A DNA stretch of 64,000 nucleotides, taken from Mahella australiensis 50-1 BON (lineage in GTDB: Bacteria; Bacillota; Clostridia; Mahellales; Mahellaceae). Below are positions 38,081 through 46,836 of this stretch, in pieces. How positions within the stretch are numbered: the stretch's first letter is position 1; each line of letters begins with the position of its first letter. The translations under genes were made by a program, and so were the position numbers. The stretch spans positions 1,260,001 through 1,324,000 of the forward strand of contig NC_015520.1 in assembly GCF_000213255.1 (NCBI RefSeq). Reading direction: 5' to 3'. A model generated the notes under the pieces. The model was not told the origin of the DNA. It saw nothing but the letters and a program-made list of their open reading frames with translations, and ran no database searches.

Positions 38081-38134
38081 TTGACAGAGCAAGGGATGAG
38101 TGTTATAGTATTTATAGATACCATACGAGGGTAT
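38081..38134 (+). promoter_or_regulatory. copA promoter with CsoR-like operator
   Basis: A near-consensus sigma-A promoter is present: TTGACA (38081-38086), a 17-base spacer and TATAGT (38104-38109). Just downstream, at 38118-38134, lies the inverted repeat ATACC-ATACGAG-GGTAT, flanked by TATA on both sides. This resembles copper-sensing CsoR operators (TACC...GGTA with a GC-rich centre). Placement after the -10 box fits repression lifted by Cu(I). No csoR gene is in the window. Confidence 0.75.
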
Positions 38135-38218
38135 TGTATATAATAGATGATGAGATGAAATATTGGGCTCTTGGTTATGCTAATATAGGCTACTAATAGA
38201 GAATGGAGAGTGGGTTTG

Positions 38219-40600
38219 ATGGATAAAAAGATAAGCTTGAGAATTTCGGGCATGAGTTGCGCAGCTTGTGCCGCGGCTATAGAGAAGAGCCTTTCACGAG
38301 TACAAGGTGTGAAAGAGGCTAGCGTGAATTTTGCTGCCGAAAAGGCCATGGTAGTGTACGATCCCGAGCAAGCAACGACAGACGACCTCATAAAAGCTGT
38401 ACGAGATGCTGGCTACGACGTTATCATGGATAAAGTACAACTCCGCCTCAAAGGGATGAGCTGTGCAGCTTGCGCCGCAGCTATAGAAAAGGCTTTAAAT
38501 CGTTTGGATGGGGTCTATGATGCATCGGTAAACTTCGCTGCAGAAAAAGCTACGGTTGAATACGACTCTTCTATGGTCAGCGTAAGGGATATGATAAAAG
38601 CCGTAGAAGATGTTGGGTACGAAGCCGAACGAGCCGATGAGGTTTCGTCGGATAGAGAGCAGGCTGAACGTGAGAAAGAGATACGTGGCAGAAAGCGTAT
38701 GCTGATACTTTCCGTAATATTGAGCGCTCCTTTGGTCTTAAATATGATACTTGAGGCTTTTAATATACATGTGCCATTGTTTATGAACCCATGGTTTCAA
38801 TTCATATTGGCCACGCCTGTACAGTTTATTGTAGGTGCCACCTATTATAAGGGTGCATATCACGCCTTGAAGGGACGCAGCGCCAATATGGATGTATTAG
38901 TAGCTATGGGTACTACCGTCGCTTATGTGTATAGCATATTTACGGGCTTTTTCATCGGTGGAGATATGTACTTCGAGGCCTCGGCCGTTATAATAACCTT
39001 AATTACGTTAGGCAAACTGCTGGAAGCCTTAGCTAAAGGCAGAACATCGGAAGCCATAAAGAAGCTAATAGGCCTACAGGCTAAGACCGCCCGCGTCATA
39101 CGCGATGGTCAAGAGATGGATATACCGGTGGAAGACGTGGAGGTAGGCGATGTAATCGTGGTTAGGCCAGGCGAGAAGGTGCCGGTGGATGGCGTAATCA
39201 TAGAGGGGAATTCATCTTTGGATGAATCGATGCTAACTGGTGAGAGCATGCCTGTGGATAAAAAAGCCGGCGATGAGGTGATAGGTGCTACCATCAATAA
39301 ATATGGTACTTTTAAATTTAGAGCCACAAAAGTGGGCAGGGACACGGTTTTGGCTCAAATAATAAAGATGGTGGAAGAGGCTCAGGGCTCAAAGGCGCCT
39401 ATACAGCGCCTTGCCGATCAGATATCGGGCATATTCGTACCCACGGTATTGGTTATAGCCATAGTCACTTTCGTACTTTGGCTCATATTCGGCGACGGAA
39501 CTTTGGCCACAGCGCTTATACCTGCTATATCCGTTCTTATAATAGCCTGCCCATGCGCGCTGGGCTTGGCTACGCCGACATCTATCATGGTAGGCACAGG
39601 CAAAGGTGCTGAAAACGGTATACTGATAAAAGGCGGCGAACATTTGGAACGAGCTCATAATATCAACGCTGTTATATTGGATAAAACGGGGACTATAACA
39701 AAAGGACAACCTGAGGTAACCGATGTATTACCTCTAAACGGTCGGGATGATGATTTATTGCGCATAGCGGCTATAGCAGAAAAAGCATCTGAACATCCAT
39801 TGGGAGTGGCTATATTAGAAAAAGCGAAAGAGTTAGGAATGGATTTGCCCGATGCCGAACGTTTCGAGGCTATCCCAGGCTATGGCGTTGAAGCGGTCAT
39901 AGATGGTAAAACATACTATGTCGGCAACCGCAAGTTGATGAGAGAGAAAAATATCGATATACAAAATGCCGAGGATGAGCTGATATCGTTGGAAGAAGAG
40001 GGCAAGACGGCTATGCTGGTAGCAACCGATCAGAAGCTTTTAGGTATAGTGGCTGTGGCCGATACAGTAAAGGAGCATTCTAAAGAAGCTATAGAAGAAT
40101 TACAAAAGATGAGTATAGATGTATATATGATAACCGGCGATAATGAACGCACGGCCAAAGCCATAGCGCGACAGGTGGGCATAAGTAATGTTATGGCTGA
40201 AGTGCTTCCCGAACACAAAGCCGAGCAGGTGCTCAAGCTTAAAGAGCAAGGCAAGTTTGTAGCTATGGTGGGCGACGGTATAAACGATGCTCCGGCGTTG
40301 GCTGCTGCCGATGTCGGTATTGCCATAGGTACTGGGACCGACGTGGCTATGGAAGCAGCGGACATAACGCTTATACGCGGTGATCTGCGCGGCATACCGG
40401 TGGCTATAAAGCTCTCGCGAGCTACTATGCGCAATATAAAGCAGAATCTATTCTGGGCATTTATATACAATACGATCGGTATACCGTTTGCCGCTTTCGG
40501 ACTGTTGAGTCCTATCATTGCAGGAGCTGCCATGGCATTTAGCTCGGTATCGGTGGTAACTAATGCGTTGCGCCTGAGAAGGTTTAAGGCTGAATATTAA
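38219..40600 (+). CDS. copA: Copper-exporting P1B-type ATPase
   Basis: A 793-residue Cu(I) export pump. Two N-terminal heavy-metal-associated domains each carry GMSCAAC (Cys14/Cys17 and Cys82/Cys85). The transmembrane CPC motif is [12 protein letters not shown] (Cys444, Cys446), the phosphorylated Asp lies in DKTGT (Asp488), and SEHPLG, TGDN and [10 protein letters not shown] follow. The ATG at 38219 is chosen; a GTG at 38210 is an alternative, overlapping the GGAGAG site. The gene has its own promoter and CsoR-like operator. The copper chaperone copZ lies 13 kb downstream. Confidence 0.96.
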   Translation: MDKKISLRISGMSCAACAAAIEKSLSRVQGVKEASVNFAAEKAMVVYDPEQATTDDLIKAVRDAGYDVIMDKVQLRLKGMSCAACAAAIEKALNRLDGVYDASVNFAAEKATVEYDSSMVSVRDMIKAVEDVGYEAERADEVSSDREQAEREKEIRGRKRMLILSVILSAPLVLNMILEAFNIHVPLFMNPWFQFILATPVQFIVGATYYKGAYHALKGRSANMDVLVAMGTTVAYVYSIFTGFFIGGDMYFEASAVIITLITLGKLLEALAKGRTSEAIKKLIGLQAKTARVIRDGQEMDIPVEDVEVGDVIVVRPGEKVPVDGVIIEGNSSLDESMLTGESMPVDKKAGDEVIGATINKYGTFKFRATKVGRDTVLAQIIKMVEEAQGSKAPIQRLADQISGIFVPTVLVIAIVTFVLWLIFGDGTLATALIPAISVLIIACPCALGLATPTSIMVGTGKGAENGILIKGGEHLERAHNINAVILDKTGTITKGQPEVTDVLPLNGRDDDLLRIAAIAEKASEHPLGVAILEKAKELGMDLPDAERFEAIPGYGVEAVIDGKTYYVGNRKLMREKNIDIQNAEDELISLEEEGKTAMLVATDQKLLGIVAVADTVKEHSKEAIEELQKMSIDVYMITGDNERTAKAIARQVGISNVMAEVLPEHKAEQVLKLKEQGKFVAMVGDGINDAPALAAADVGIAIGTGTDVAMEAADITLIRGDLRGIPVAIKLSRATMRNIKQNLFWAFIYNTIGIPFAAFGLLSPIIAGAAMAFSSVSVVTNALRLRRFKAEY

Positions 40601-40684
40601 CAGGGCTGTCCTGGATAATGAATGTATGTATATTTACAGCCTATCATGGGAATAATCTACGTAAAATATATGCGTGGTGTGGAA

Positions 40685-41575
40685 ATGATAGGGAATATAA
40701 TGCGTTTGGCCAGAACTCCATTTTTGGGAGCATCGGCCGTATCGGTCATGGTGGGATCGGCAGCGGCTTGGTATTATACAGGCAGATTCTCATGGTTGTA
40801 TTTCATATTAACCGAGATAGGGGTTTTATCGTTGCATGTGGCTTCTAATATGGCCAATGATCATTATGATTATTTGAGCGGTGCCGACCCTTTAGGTGAG
40901 GTGAAGCCCTTTAGTGGAGGGAGCCAGGTATTGCAGCATAAACAGATGACTATCGAACAAAGCCGTATGTTATTTGCGGCTTTTTTTATATTGGGTTTAG
41001 TGATGGCTATATATTTCGCCGTAGTGGTCGGCATATGGGCTTTAGTATTGGGCTTATTTGGCGCAATTATAGGTTATGCGTATACGCTGCCCCCTGCTAG
41101 CATTTCGTATAAGGGATGGGGTGAATTGCTTATAGGATTAGCTTTTGGCCCTTTATCAGTATTGGGTTCATATTATGTTCAGAGCGGAGGCTTAAGTTGG
41201 ACACCGATTTATGCTTCATTGCCGATGGCTTTGCTCATAACAGCGGTATTGTTTATAAACGAGTATCCTGATTATGAGCAGGATAAAGCTGCTGCTAAAA
41301 ACAATTTGTTGGTTCATCTTGGCAAAGAGAGGGGTTTACCACTCTATTATATATTGATGCTATTGCCATATACCATTATAATCGCATTTATAGCACGAGG
41401 CATATTGCCGGCGGGAGCCTTGTTGACCATGTTTACGGTGCCATTAGCTGCAAAAGCTGTAATCACGGCTCATAGGTATTGGTACGATGATGAAAAGCTT
41501 ATGCCGGCCAATGCATCGACCATATTATGCCATTTATCATTATCCGCATTGTTGGCCATAGGATTTATAGTATAA
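40685..41575 (+). CDS. UbiA-family prenyltransferase (MenA-like)
   Basis: A membrane prenyltransferase of about 296 residues with eight or nine hydrophobic helices. Both Asp-rich prenyl-diphosphate motifs are seen: NMANDHYDY (N-D-x-x-D) near residue 65 and INEYPDYEQDKAAAKN near residue 200. The FSGGSQVLQ loop resembles 1,4-dihydroxy-2-naphthoate prenyltransferases, which make menaquinone, but no men genes are nearby. The start is uncertain: 40685 lacks a strong ribosome site, and the next in-frame ATG (after AGGGAA) is about 5 codons later. It is 84 bases after copA. Confidence 0.8.
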   Translation: MIGNIMRLARTPFLGASAVSVMVGSAAAWYYTGRFSWLYFILTEIGVLSLHVASNMANDHYDYLSGADPLGEVKPFSGGSQVLQHKQMTIEQSRMLFAAFFILGLVMAIYFAVVVGIWALVLGLFGAIIGYAYTLPPASISYKGWGELLIGLAFGPLSVLGSYYVQSGGLSWTPIYASLPMALLITAVLFINEYPDYEQDKAAAKNNLLVHLGKERGLPLYYILMLLPYTIIIAFIARGILPAGALLTMFTVPLAAKAVITAHRYWYDDEKLMPANASTILCHLSLSALLAIGFIV

Positions 41576-41683
41576 ATTTGTACTTGCTATATGTGCGATG
41601 TTATATTACAATAAAACAAGGTAATACTATAAATTAGAAATTGTGTAATATGTCGGATATTGTTGAAATAAGGAGGGAAATAA

Positions 41684-42559
41684 GTGAGATACTCGCGATT
41701 AAAACGCAATAAAAACGGTAAGAGATATATTGTAGTTACTATAGCGATCATCGTAGTAGCTGCGATAATATATTTTGCTACAGCCGGTATAGCCGGGAAG
41801 GCGATAGGTGAATTTATAGCCAGCCGCACGGTGGCGGACGATGCTCCGGTAAGCGTGCAAACGCCGCCCGAACCTCAACAAACAGATACTCCCGCGCCAC
41901 CGGCTAAAAAGGTACAGGCTACTATAAAGATGCCGCCTATAACGGTATATGCTGTGCAGCTAGGAGCATTTTCCGATAGCGCCAATGCAAAACAGTTTGC
42001 CGATAATATAAAAGGTCAAGGATATGCCGGATACATAATACATGACAAGAATGCATATAAGGTTATGGCATCAGCCTATAATGCCGCTGAAATTGCAGAC
42101 AAGGCAAAATCGAACTTTAAGGCTAAAAATATAGATAGTCAGATATATAGCTTTCAAATCAAGGCTGCTAATATAACCGTAAATGCTTCTAAAGATAATG
42201 TTTCATTGATACAGCAGTGTTTCACCGATATTGAGAAATGGTTTGAAACGCTCGGCACTTGGTCGAAGGCATTGGATGAAGGCGCATTAAAGGGCGATGA
42301 TGTGGCAAAGGCTATCGACGGAGATAAGGCCGCTATAAAAGATAGATATGACAGGTTGCATAAGCTAGCGGATAGCAATAAAGATAATGCGGCTTTCGTG
42401 GGCTTGGATCAATTATACGGCATTATGATACGCCAACGAGATGCTATATCCAAAGCTTCTACCAAAGCTTCTACCAACGCCGTTCAGTTATCTTTTAATA
42501 TAAGATATGCTTATATAGAAGCTCTGGATAAATATAGACAATATCGCGAGAAAGGATAA
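41684..42559 (+). CDS. Membrane-anchored SPOR-domain protein
   Basis: A 291-residue protein with a basic N-terminus, one transmembrane helix (about residues 14-37), a Pro-rich linker (TPPEPQQTDTPAPP) and a SPOR domain (YAVQLGAFSDSANAKQFA and YIIHDKNAYKVMASAYN) at residues 88-150. The helical C-terminal region has no recognised family. SPOR domains bind denuded peptidoglycan glycans, so a role in division or sporulation is likely. GTG start after AAGGAGGGA. A 12-bp in-frame duplication gives KASTKAST near residue 258. A strong terminator follows. Confidence 0.82.
   Translation: MRYSRLKRNKNGKRYIVVTIAIIVVAAIIYFATAGIAGKAIGEFIASRTVADDAPVSVQTPPEPQQTDTPAPPAKKVQATIKMPPITVYAVQLGAFSDSANAKQFADNIKGQGYAGYIIHDKNAYKVMASAYNAAEIADKAKSNFKAKNIDSQIYSFQIKAANITVNASKDNVSLIQQCFTDIEKWFETLGTWSKALDEGALKGDDVAKAIDGDKAAIKDRYDRLHKLADSNKDNAAFVGLDQLYGIMIRQRDAISKASTKASTNAVQLSFNIRYAYIEALDKYRQYREKG
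42450..42477 (+). repeat. In-frame 12-bp tandem duplication in the SPOR gene
   Basis: The unit AAAGCTTCTACC occurs at 42452-42463 and 42464-42475, coding for KAST twice. The period-12 match extends two bases on each side. It keeps the frame. Confidence 0.9.
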
Positions 42560-42597
42560 ACGAGCGGTAACCGGATAACTGATTAGCCACGTAACCG

Positions 42598-42640
42598 GTC
42601 CACATAATTGATAAAATTTTATCAATTGTGTGGACTTTTT
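42598..42640 (+). terminator. Strong rho-independent terminator
   Basis: A 19-base arm (42598-42616) pairs with 42617-42635, with one G-T wobble, and is followed by TTTTT. It ends the SPOR gene transcript and separates it from the hydrogen cassette. Confidence 0.92.
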
Positions 42641-42700
42641 ATATAAACTGATTTATAATTGAATAGTAAATGAAAGTATTGATATGATGGGAGAGGCGTT

Positions 42701-43042
42701 ATGACATTGGATCAAGTGGCGCAAGCTTTGCAGGCAGACGTTCTGGTACATGGCGATGCGTGGCAAAGCATAGATGTGGATTTTGCATGCGGTTGCGACC
42801 TTATAAGCGATATACTCGCTTTTGTTAAAAATAAAACGATATTATTGACAGGATTGACCAATATCCAGTTGATTAAGACGGTACAGGTTTTGGATATTCC
42901 AGCTATCGTATTCGTTCGTGGCAAACGCCCGTCTGAAGATTTCGTAAAGGCAGCCGAACTAGCCGATATACCCATCTTGGTTACGCAGCATACTATGTAC
43001 GTAGCTTGCGGTTTGCTATATCAGGCTGGTTTAAAAGGATAA
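42701..43042 (+). CDS. DRTGG-domain protein 1
   Basis: A 113-residue soluble protein resembling stand-alone DRTGG domains, which are also found in phosphotransacetylases and near CBS domains. It has an N-terminal TLDQVAQALQADVLVHG, a central FACGCDLISDILAFVKNKTI, a PAIVFVRGKRPSEDF segment and a C-terminal ADIPILVTQHTMYVACGLLY. It appears beside [FeFe] hydrogenase genes in other Firmicutes, from memory; function unknown. Good GGGAGAGG site. It is followed directly by a GHKL ATPase gene, and a second DRTGG gene lies at 44786. Confidence 0.65.
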   Translation: MTLDQVAQALQADVLVHGDAWQSIDVDFACGCDLISDILAFVKNKTILLTGLTNIQLIKTVQVLDIPAIVFVRGKRPSEDFVKAAELADIPILVTQHTMYVACGLLYQAGLKG

Positions 43043-43048
43043 ATGCTT

Positions 43049-43477
43049 ATGGCGAACATAAAATACGCCTATGATATAAAAAGCCGCGATTTCATGGCGG
43101 CCGGCGACGCATCGGCTCATATAAAATCGGTGCTAAAAAAGCTTGGCTTAAATGCTGATATAATACGCCGAGCAGCGGTGGCCGCTTATGAAGCCGAGAT
43201 GAATATGACGATACATTCGCTTGGCGGCATCATGATGATAGAGATAACATCGGAATACATTGATATAATGGCAGAAGATCGCGGGCCCGGTATCGCCGAC
43301 GTGGAGTTAGCCATGCAGGAGGGGTTCTCCACGGCGTCTGATGAAGTAAGAGAAATGGGCTTTGGAGCAGGTATGGGATTGCCGAACATGAAAAAATGCA
43401 GCGATGAATTTGATATACGCTCCGATATAGATGTAGGTACAAGGGTCTTTATGAGGATATATACCAAGGGGGCTTAA
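43049..43477 (+). CDS. Anti-sigma-factor-like GHKL ATPase (HATPase_c)
   Basis: A 142-residue single-domain ATP-binding protein of the SpoIIAB/RsbW type. The N box is AAVAAYEAEMNMTIHSLGG, G1 is AEDRGPGIADVEL and G2 is GFGAGMGLPNMKKCSD. No phosphoacceptor His domain is present. Such proteins phosphorylate or sequester partners. The ATG at 43049 has better spacing from AAGGA than the ATG at 43043. It sits one base short of the sensory hydrogenase-like gene, so it probably acts on the signal from that protein. Partner not visible. Confidence 0.8.
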   Translation: MANIKYAYDIKSRDFMAAGDASAHIKSVLKKLGLNADIIRRAAVAAYEAEMNMTIHSLGGIMMIEITSEYIDIMAEDRGPGIADVELAMQEGFSTASDEVREMGFGAGMGLPNMKKCSDEFDIRSDIDVGTRVFMRIYTKGA

Positions 43478-43478
43478 T

Positions 43479-44783
43479 ATGGATAATAATTATTTCCACT
43501 CCGTTACATTGAATAAGGAAAAATGTCGAGGTTGCACCAATTGTATAAAGCGCTGTCCTACGGAGGCTATAAGGGTCCGAGCGGGAAAGGCCAATATAAC
43601 AGCTGAAAGATGCATAGACTGCGGCGAATGTATTCGCGTATGCCCATATCATGCCAAGTTGGCGGTTACCGACCCCGTCGATGTGATAAGCAAGTATAAG
43701 TATACGATAGCATTGACAGCGCCAACGCTTTACGGCCAATTCAAGCGCATAGAGGATGCTTTAGCTGTCGACGATGCACTCAAGGCTTTAGGCTTCGATG
43801 ACGTTTTTGAAGTGGCTAAGGCTGCGGATATAGCCGCACATTTTATAAAGCAGCGTATTGAGAGCGCTGATATACCTCGACCTATTATATCTTCTTCGTG
43901 TCCGGTCATAGTACGCCTCATACAGGTACGTTTCCCATCGCTTATAGAACATATGGTGGATGTATGGTCTCCTATGGAGATAGCCGGCTATATAGCGAAA
44001 CAGCGCGCTATAGAAACAACAGGTTATGACCCGGATGATATAGGTGCTTTTTTTATAACGCCGTGCCCTGCGAAGATGACAGCCATACGCCATCCTATAG
44101 AAAGGCGTACTTCTTCGGTGGATGGTGCTATAGCGATATCTGATATATTCGGCCATATCGTGGCTGAAGTGGGAGGCATTTCATCCTCGCGAGGCGCGAT
44201 AGAGGCATCTAGCTTTGGACTGGGCTGGGCTAATTCGGGCGGCGAGAGCCTTTCAATAGGCGCTGACAATTCGCTGGCAGTCGATGGTATACAAAACGTG
44301 ATAAAGGTATTAGAAGAAATTGAAGATGATAAAATGAACGATTTGGATTTTTTTGAGGGCTTGTCCTGTCCTGGAGGATGTGTTGGAGGTCCTCTGACCG
44401 TTGAGAACGGTTTTGTAGCACGCAATCGTATAAGGAAGTGGGCCAAATCTCTATCCGGGCAATTGTATATGACGAGTTTACCTCGAGCACCGTATTTTGA
44501 GCAGCCTATACTGCCCAATCCGGCTATGAAACTGGATGATGATATAAACGCCGCGATGGAAAAAATGCAGCGTATAGAGATTATAACCGATGAATTACCC
44601 GGCTTGGATTGCGGCTCATGCGGCTCGCCAAGCTGTAGAGCATTGGCCGAGGATATTGTTCAAGGCAAGGCGTCTATAATGGATTGCGTGTTCAAGCTGA
44701 GGGAACGAGTAAAAGAGCTGGCAAAACAGGTTATAGATCTCTCGAATATTATGCCCACTGGAAAACATGACGAGGAGGATTAA
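43479..44783 (+). CDS. Putative sensory [FeFe]-hydrogenase-like protein (HydS type)
   Basis: A 434-residue iron-sulfur protein. Residues 10-60 hold two [4Fe-4S] motifs (CRGCTNCIKRCP, CIDCGECIRVCP). An H-cluster domain follows with all four cubane-ligand positions: SSSCP (Cys141), TPCPAK (Cys196) and SCPGGC (Cys297, Cys301). The residue before Cys141, a proton-relay Cys in catalytic enzymes, is Ser140. The C-terminus has a four-Cys motif, LDCGSCGSPSCRALAEDI. This order (2x[4Fe-4S]-H domain-4Cys) matches group C/D putative H2 sensors, not HydA. Neighbours are GHKL and DRTGG genes upstream and HydABC genes downstream, which supports a sensor role by context. Confidence 0.82.
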   Translation: MDNNYFHSVTLNKEKCRGCTNCIKRCPTEAIRVRAGKANITAERCIDCGECIRVCPYHAKLAVTDPVDVISKYKYTIALTAPTLYGQFKRIEDALAVDDALKALGFDDVFEVAKAADIAAHFIKQRIESADIPRPIISSSCPVIVRLIQVRFPSLIEHMVDVWSPMEIAGYIAKQRAIETTGYDPDDIGAFFITPCPAKMTAIRHPIERRTSSVDGAIAISDIFGHIVAEVGGISSSRGAIEASSFGLGWANSGGESLSIGADNSLAVDGIQNVIKVLEEIEDDKMNDLDFFEGLSCPGGCVGGPLTVENGFVARNRIRKWAKSLSGQLYMTSLPRAPYFEQPILPNPAMKLDDDINAAMEKMQRIEIITDELPGLDCGSCGSPSCRALAEDIVQGKASIMDCVFKLRERVKELAKQVIDLSNIMPTGKHDEED

Positions 44784-44785
44784 AC

Positions 44786-45118
44786 GTGACTGTAGGACAA
44801 TTGGCTGAAAAAATGAATATGAATGTAATAGCAGGTGCCAATGCTTTGAATAAAGAAATAAAAGGCTGTTATTGCTGTGATTTGTTAAGCTGGGTTATGG
44901 CACATGCCCAACCGGGCAATGCATGGGTAACGGTGCAAACCCATGCTAATGTGGTGGCAGTGGCTATACTGGCTGATATATCGTGTATAATAATACCTGA
45001 AGCTATAGCCGTGGATAAAGATACCATAGCCAGGGCTGATGAACACAACATACCTATATTGGGCAGTTCTTTAAGCACATATGCTATAGCTGGCAGACTC
45101 CATGACTTAGGCGTATAA
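44786..45118 (+). CDS. DRTGG-domain protein 2
   Basis: A 110-residue protein paralogous to the one at 42701. It has TVGQLAEKMNMNVIAGA, a Cys-rich KGCYCCDLLSWVMAHAQ segment, and HNIPILGSSLSTYAIAGRL near the C-terminus. GTG start after GAGGAGG, 2 bases after the sensory hydrogenase-like gene. It ends the first half of the cassette. The 214-bp gap that follows is very AT-rich and probably holds the hydC promoter; I could not fix its -35/-10 boxes. Confidence 0.65.
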   Translation: MTVGQLAEKMNMNVIAGANALNKEIKGCYCCDLLSWVMAHAQPGNAWVTVQTHANVVAVAILADISCIIIPEAIAVDKDTIARADEHNIPILGSSLSTYAIAGRLHDLGV

Positions 45119-45332
45119 ACATGTTATAAAATTATCAGAAAATTCATTATATTTGTTAAAATCATAACGATTAATAGTATATAAAATCTATAGGAATAGA
45201 TTATTTATGCTATTTTTACGGCTTTTGTGCATAAAAAATATTCTTAACACAAATTTAACATAGTTTTTCGCAATTAATATTGATATTTTTATAACGATAA
45301 TATATAATTATATTAACAAGGAGGATGCGAAT

Positions 45333-45821
45333 ATGGCGATAGAAGTTAAAAGAGAACTAGAAGAGAAATTTCAGGAATTAAAGACGGTGATAGATAGATA
45401 TAAGAATATGGAAGGCCCTCTTATGCCGATAATGCATAAGGCACAGGAGATATTCGGTTACTTGCCGCTTGAGGTGCAGAACTTCATAGCCGAAGAACTG
45501 GATATACCCCTCACTGATGTATACGGTGTGGCCACCTTTTACTCTCATTTTACGCTGCAGCCACAAGGCAAGTACACTATAAACATATGCCTTGGTACGG
45601 CCTGCTATGTTAAAGGTGCGCAGAAAGTGCTGGATAAGCTAAAAGAAGAATTAAAAATAAATGAAGGGGAAACTACGCCGGACGGCAAATTCACAATAGA
45701 TGCCACAAGATGCCTGGGAGCATGCGGATTGGCGCCGGTAATGATGATAAACGGCGAGGTATATGGTCGTCTGGTGCCTGATGATGTACCGAAAATACTC
45801 AAGCGTTATATGAATGATTAA
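45333..45821 (+). CDS. hydC: NAD-dependent bifurcating hydrogenase subunit C (NuoE-like)
   Basis: A 162-residue [2Fe-2S] thioredoxin-fold subunit. Cluster Cys residues are in CLGTACYVKGA and TRCLGACGLAP; PLMPIMHKAQEIFGYLP and VYGVATFYSHF are family landmarks. It should pass electrons between the flavin of HydB and the rest of the complex. Strong AAGGAGG site. It opens the HydC-GHKL-HndB-HydB-HydA run. Confidence 0.93.
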   Translation: MAIEVKRELEEKFQELKTVIDRYKNMEGPLMPIMHKAQEIFGYLPLEVQNFIAEELDIPLTDVYGVATFYSHFTLQPQGKYTINICLGTACYVKGAQKVLDKLKEELKINEGETTPDGKFTIDATRCLGACGLAPVMMINGEVYGRLVPDDVPKILKRYMND

Positions 45822-45826
45822 AAGCG

Positions 45827-46357
45827 ATGAAGGAATTATCCCAGCATATATTGGACTTAATACAGAATTCCATATCGGCTGGAGCGTCGCTCATAAAAGT
45901 GAGCATTGTGCGCGACGGAGATATGTTGAGCATAGAAGTTGATGACAATGGATGTGGAATGGATGCCGATGCGGTTGCAAAGGCCGTTGATCCGTTCTTT
46001 ACGCACCGCAGCACACGTCCTGTAGGATTGGGCCTTTCGCTGTTGGCAGCTACGGCTCAAAGATGCGATGGGCATATCGAGGTCCATTCTGAACCGGGCA
46101 AAGGGACATCTGTAGTAGCTGTTATGCATTATGATCATATAGATCGCCCTCCTATGGGTGATATCGCCGGCACTATGATAGCTATGATAGCCGGTAATCC
46201 GAACATCGATTTTGTATATCGATATGATATAGATGGCGATGCAGTTGTAATTGATACGCGTCAAGTAAAGGAAGCGTTGGGAGAGATACCTATAAATCAT
46301 CCCGATGTAATAAGATGGTTGATGCAGCACATAGTTGAAGGGAGTGCAGTTGAATGA
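45827..46357 (+). CDS. Stand-alone GHKL (histidine-kinase-like) ATPase in hydrogenase operon
   Basis: A 176-residue ATP-binding protein without a dimerisation/phosphoacceptor domain. N box: LSQHILDLIQNSISAGAS; G1: DDNGCGMDADAV; G2: RPVGLGLSLLAAT; a final GKGTSVVAVM strand. The C-terminal 60 residues are not recognised. Genes of this type are found between hydrogenase subunit genes in several anaerobes; the function is undefined. It lies 5 bases after hydC and overlaps the HndB-like gene by 4 bases. Confidence 0.8.
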   Translation: MKELSQHILDLIQNSISAGASLIKVSIVRDGDMLSIEVDDNGCGMDADAVAKAVDPFFTHRSTRPVGLGLSLLAATAQRCDGHIEVHSEPGKGTSVVAVMHYDHIDRPPMGDIAGTMIAMIAGNPNIDFVYRYDIDGDAVVIDTRQVKEALGEIPINHPDVIRWLMQHIVEGSAVE

Positions 46358-46734
46358 TAACTTTAGAAGAATTAGATAAAATAAGGGAAAAAGCGCAGGA
46401 GAAAATGAGCTTGCGTCAAAGCCAAAATGCTACACGAGTAGTGGTTGGTATGGCTACATGTGGAATAGCGGCGGGTGCGCGACCGGTTATGTTGAAGTTT
46501 ATGGAAGAGATACAAAAGAGAGGTTTAACGGATGTAATAGTATCTCAAACTGGTTGTGTAGGTGTATGCCGATTAGAGCCTATAGTAGACGTGTACAGGC
46601 CAAATGAAGATAAGGTCACGTATGTTAAGATGACCCCGGAGAAGGTATCAAGAGTAGTAGCCGAGCATATTGTAAATGGACATCCGGTAACCGAGTATAC
46701 CATAGGCTACACAGAGGGGCAAAGTCAGAATTAG
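46354..46734 (+). CDS. HndB-like [2Fe-2S] thioredoxin-fold protein
   Basis: A 126-residue protein resembling HndB of NADP-reducing hydrogenase and the N-terminal domain of HydB. It has MATCGIAAGARPVM and QTGCVGVCRLEP, a Cys set for a [2Fe-2S] cluster, and a KVTYVKMTPEKVSRVVAEH segment. It overlaps the GHKL gene by 4 bases and is followed by a hairpin before hydB. Probably a subunit or electron carrier of the hydrogenase. Confidence 0.85.
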   Translation: MITLEELDKIREKAQEKMSLRQSQNATRVVVGMATCGIAAGARPVMLKFMEEIQKRGLTDVIVSQTGCVGVCRLEPIVDVYRPNEDKVTYVKMTPEKVSRVVAEHIVNGHPVTEYTIGYTEGQSQN

Positions 46735-46767
46735 CTAATTACCTAATAATCTCCCCATTAGTTTTAT

Positions 46768-46800
46768 GATATGCCGGACAGAATAGCTGCCCGGCATATC
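46768..46800 (+). terminator. Hairpin between the HndB-like gene and hydB (possible attenuator)
   Basis: GATATGCCGG (46768-46777) pairs perfectly with CCGGCATATC (46791-46800) around a 13-base loop. No T tract follows, so it may be a weak terminator, an RNA-stability element or a processing site that sets the relative levels of HydC/HndB and HydB/HydA. Confidence 0.5.
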
Positions 46801-46836
46801 CAGTGTATAAATACTTTTATCGAGAGGAGCAGAAGA

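Noticed and set aside
43479-44783. The sensor-type protein as a second catalytic hydrogenase
   Set aside because: The L3 loop lacks the GGGQP ending, the relay Cys is Ser and the domain order with a C-terminal four-Cys motif fits sensory types, though low activity cannot be excluded.
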